11,871 bases of DNA, taken from an uncultured Rhodospirillaceae bacterium (lineage in GTDB: Bacteria > Pseudomonadota > Alphaproteobacteria > RF32 > CAG-239). The notes beneath the pieces were generated by a model. The model saw only the letters and a list, made by a program, of their open reading frames with translations. It did not search any database and was not told the DNA's origin. The DNA lies in NCBI GenBank assembly GCA_900313355.1, contig OMQZ01000153.1, forward strand, positions 1-11,871, read 5' to 3'. Positions 11,551 to 11,871 of this stretch are shown here, piece by piece. The position numbers and the translations under genes were made by a program. Position 1 is the first letter of the stretch; every line of letters begins with the position of its first letter.

Positions 11551-11578
11551 ATTATATAGACTTTACTTTTAGATTCAA
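11551..11578 (-). promoter_or_regulatory. Promoter of the gltX-exporter operon
   Basis: On the minus strand TTGAAT (11573-11578) and TATAAT (11551-11556) are 16 bp apart, giving a leader of about 25 nt. I see no other promoter or terminator between the seven genes, so this one probably serves all of them. Confidence 0.65.
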
Positions 11579-11615
11579 CAAAAATTTTCATTGTTCTTTT
11601 AACTGCTTGAAACTT

Positions 11616-11642
11616 AAAAAAGGCCTCTTTTTTCAAGAGGCT
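11616..11642 (-). terminator. Intrinsic terminator after the partial gene at the right edge
   Basis: On the minus strand GCCTCTT / AAGAGGC (11635-11641 with 11623-11629) forms a 7-bp stem followed by a T run. It separates the partial gene from the gltX promoter. Confidence 0.8.
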
Positions 11643-11649
11643 TTCTGTT

Positions 11650-11871
11650 TTATTCGTAAAGCTTAATTCCTTTTTCTTTCAATTCTTTCTTGCCAATAGG
11701 ATCATATTGGTAGTAATATATAAGTTCACGTTTGTTAATATTATTAGCATCAACGAAACCTTCTGGAACACCCCATAAAATTGAAATCGGCCATGTCAAA
11801 AGATTTCCCGCTCCGTAAAGCCAATGATTGCTTTCTGCACCATTGCCTGAGGCCAAATAAAAATTTCCAAA
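11650..11871 (-). CDS. C-terminal part of an unrecognised protein, cut by the window edge
   Basis: An open frame of 73 residues enters from the right edge (FGNFYLASGNGAESNHWLYG) and ends LKEKGIKLYE at 11650. The true start lies outside the window; internal TTG codons should not be taken as the start. The segment contains a hydrophobic, Trp-rich stretch (GAGNLLTWPISILWGVPEGFV) followed by a charged tail (YYYQYDPIGKKELKEKGIK). This might be a membrane-associated or lipoprotein-like C-terminus, of the kind seen in small YceK-like envelope lipoproteins, but the resemblance is weak and I do not assign a function. A terminator follows directly. Confidence 0.6.
   Translation of the reverse strand, partial: FGNFYLASGNGAESNHWLYGAGNLLTWPISILWGVPEGFVDANNINKRELIYYYQYDPIGKKELKEKGIKLYE

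Noticed and set aside
1..11871. CRISPR arrays, insertion sequences, rRNA and phage structural genes
   Set aside because: I looked and found no regularly spaced repeats, transposase-like proteins or rRNA signatures in the window.

Overview
The window looks like a piece of chromosome from an AT-rich alphaproteobacterium, probably an uncultured gut lineage. The glutamyl-tRNA synthetase is of the alphaproteobacterial GltX2 kind. The atypical prepilin signature (GRSMVEILGVLAIIGVLS) is one I associate from memory with gut Alphaproteobacteria metagenome bins. Base composition of the flanks is about 40-48% GC in lines I counted by hand. No plasmid, phage structural or IS genes are visible.

Left part (1-1262, all minus strand): a type IV-type prepilin-like protein with its own promoter and leader hairpin, a CspA-family cold-shock protein with promoter, structured leader and terminator, and a 96-aa protein of unknown function.

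Middle (1325-3169): a tRNA-Gln(CUG) gene with a near-consensus promoter, encoded CCA and an intrinsic terminator. It is followed by an AT-rich islet (25-32% GC in three sampled lines) with three minus-strand genes of unknown function. The last 19 bp of the tRNA recur at 1584-1602. The end of the tRNA plus its terminator recurs in diverged form at 3131-3169. This pattern fits tandem site-specific insertions at the tRNA 3' end, but no integrase is present. The small unit between the first two repeats (1447-1583) has almost no coding capacity and is rich in hairpins. Two islet genes overlap: one has an HCKAN-type motif and the other is a small membrane-anchored, cysteine-rich protein. They could be an effector-immunity pair, which is speculation.

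Right of the islet (3251-4735, plus strand) is a 494-aa soluble protein that I do not recognise, with a clear sigma-70-type promoter.

Right part (4747-11518, minus strand): a seven-gene operon from one promoter upstream of gltX. The order is gltX, PHP-family phosphatase, HlyD-like adaptor, two ABC ATPases, two ABC-2 permeases. Every junction overlaps (TGATG, ATGAATAA twice, ATGA three times), so translation is probably coupled. The last five genes form a YbhGFSR-type exporter in which the two nucleotide-binding domains that are fused in E. coli YbhF are separate genes. The residue losses in the two ATPases fall in the same composite ATP site. At the extreme right is the C-terminal end of a further minus-strand gene, cut by the window edge, with its terminator.
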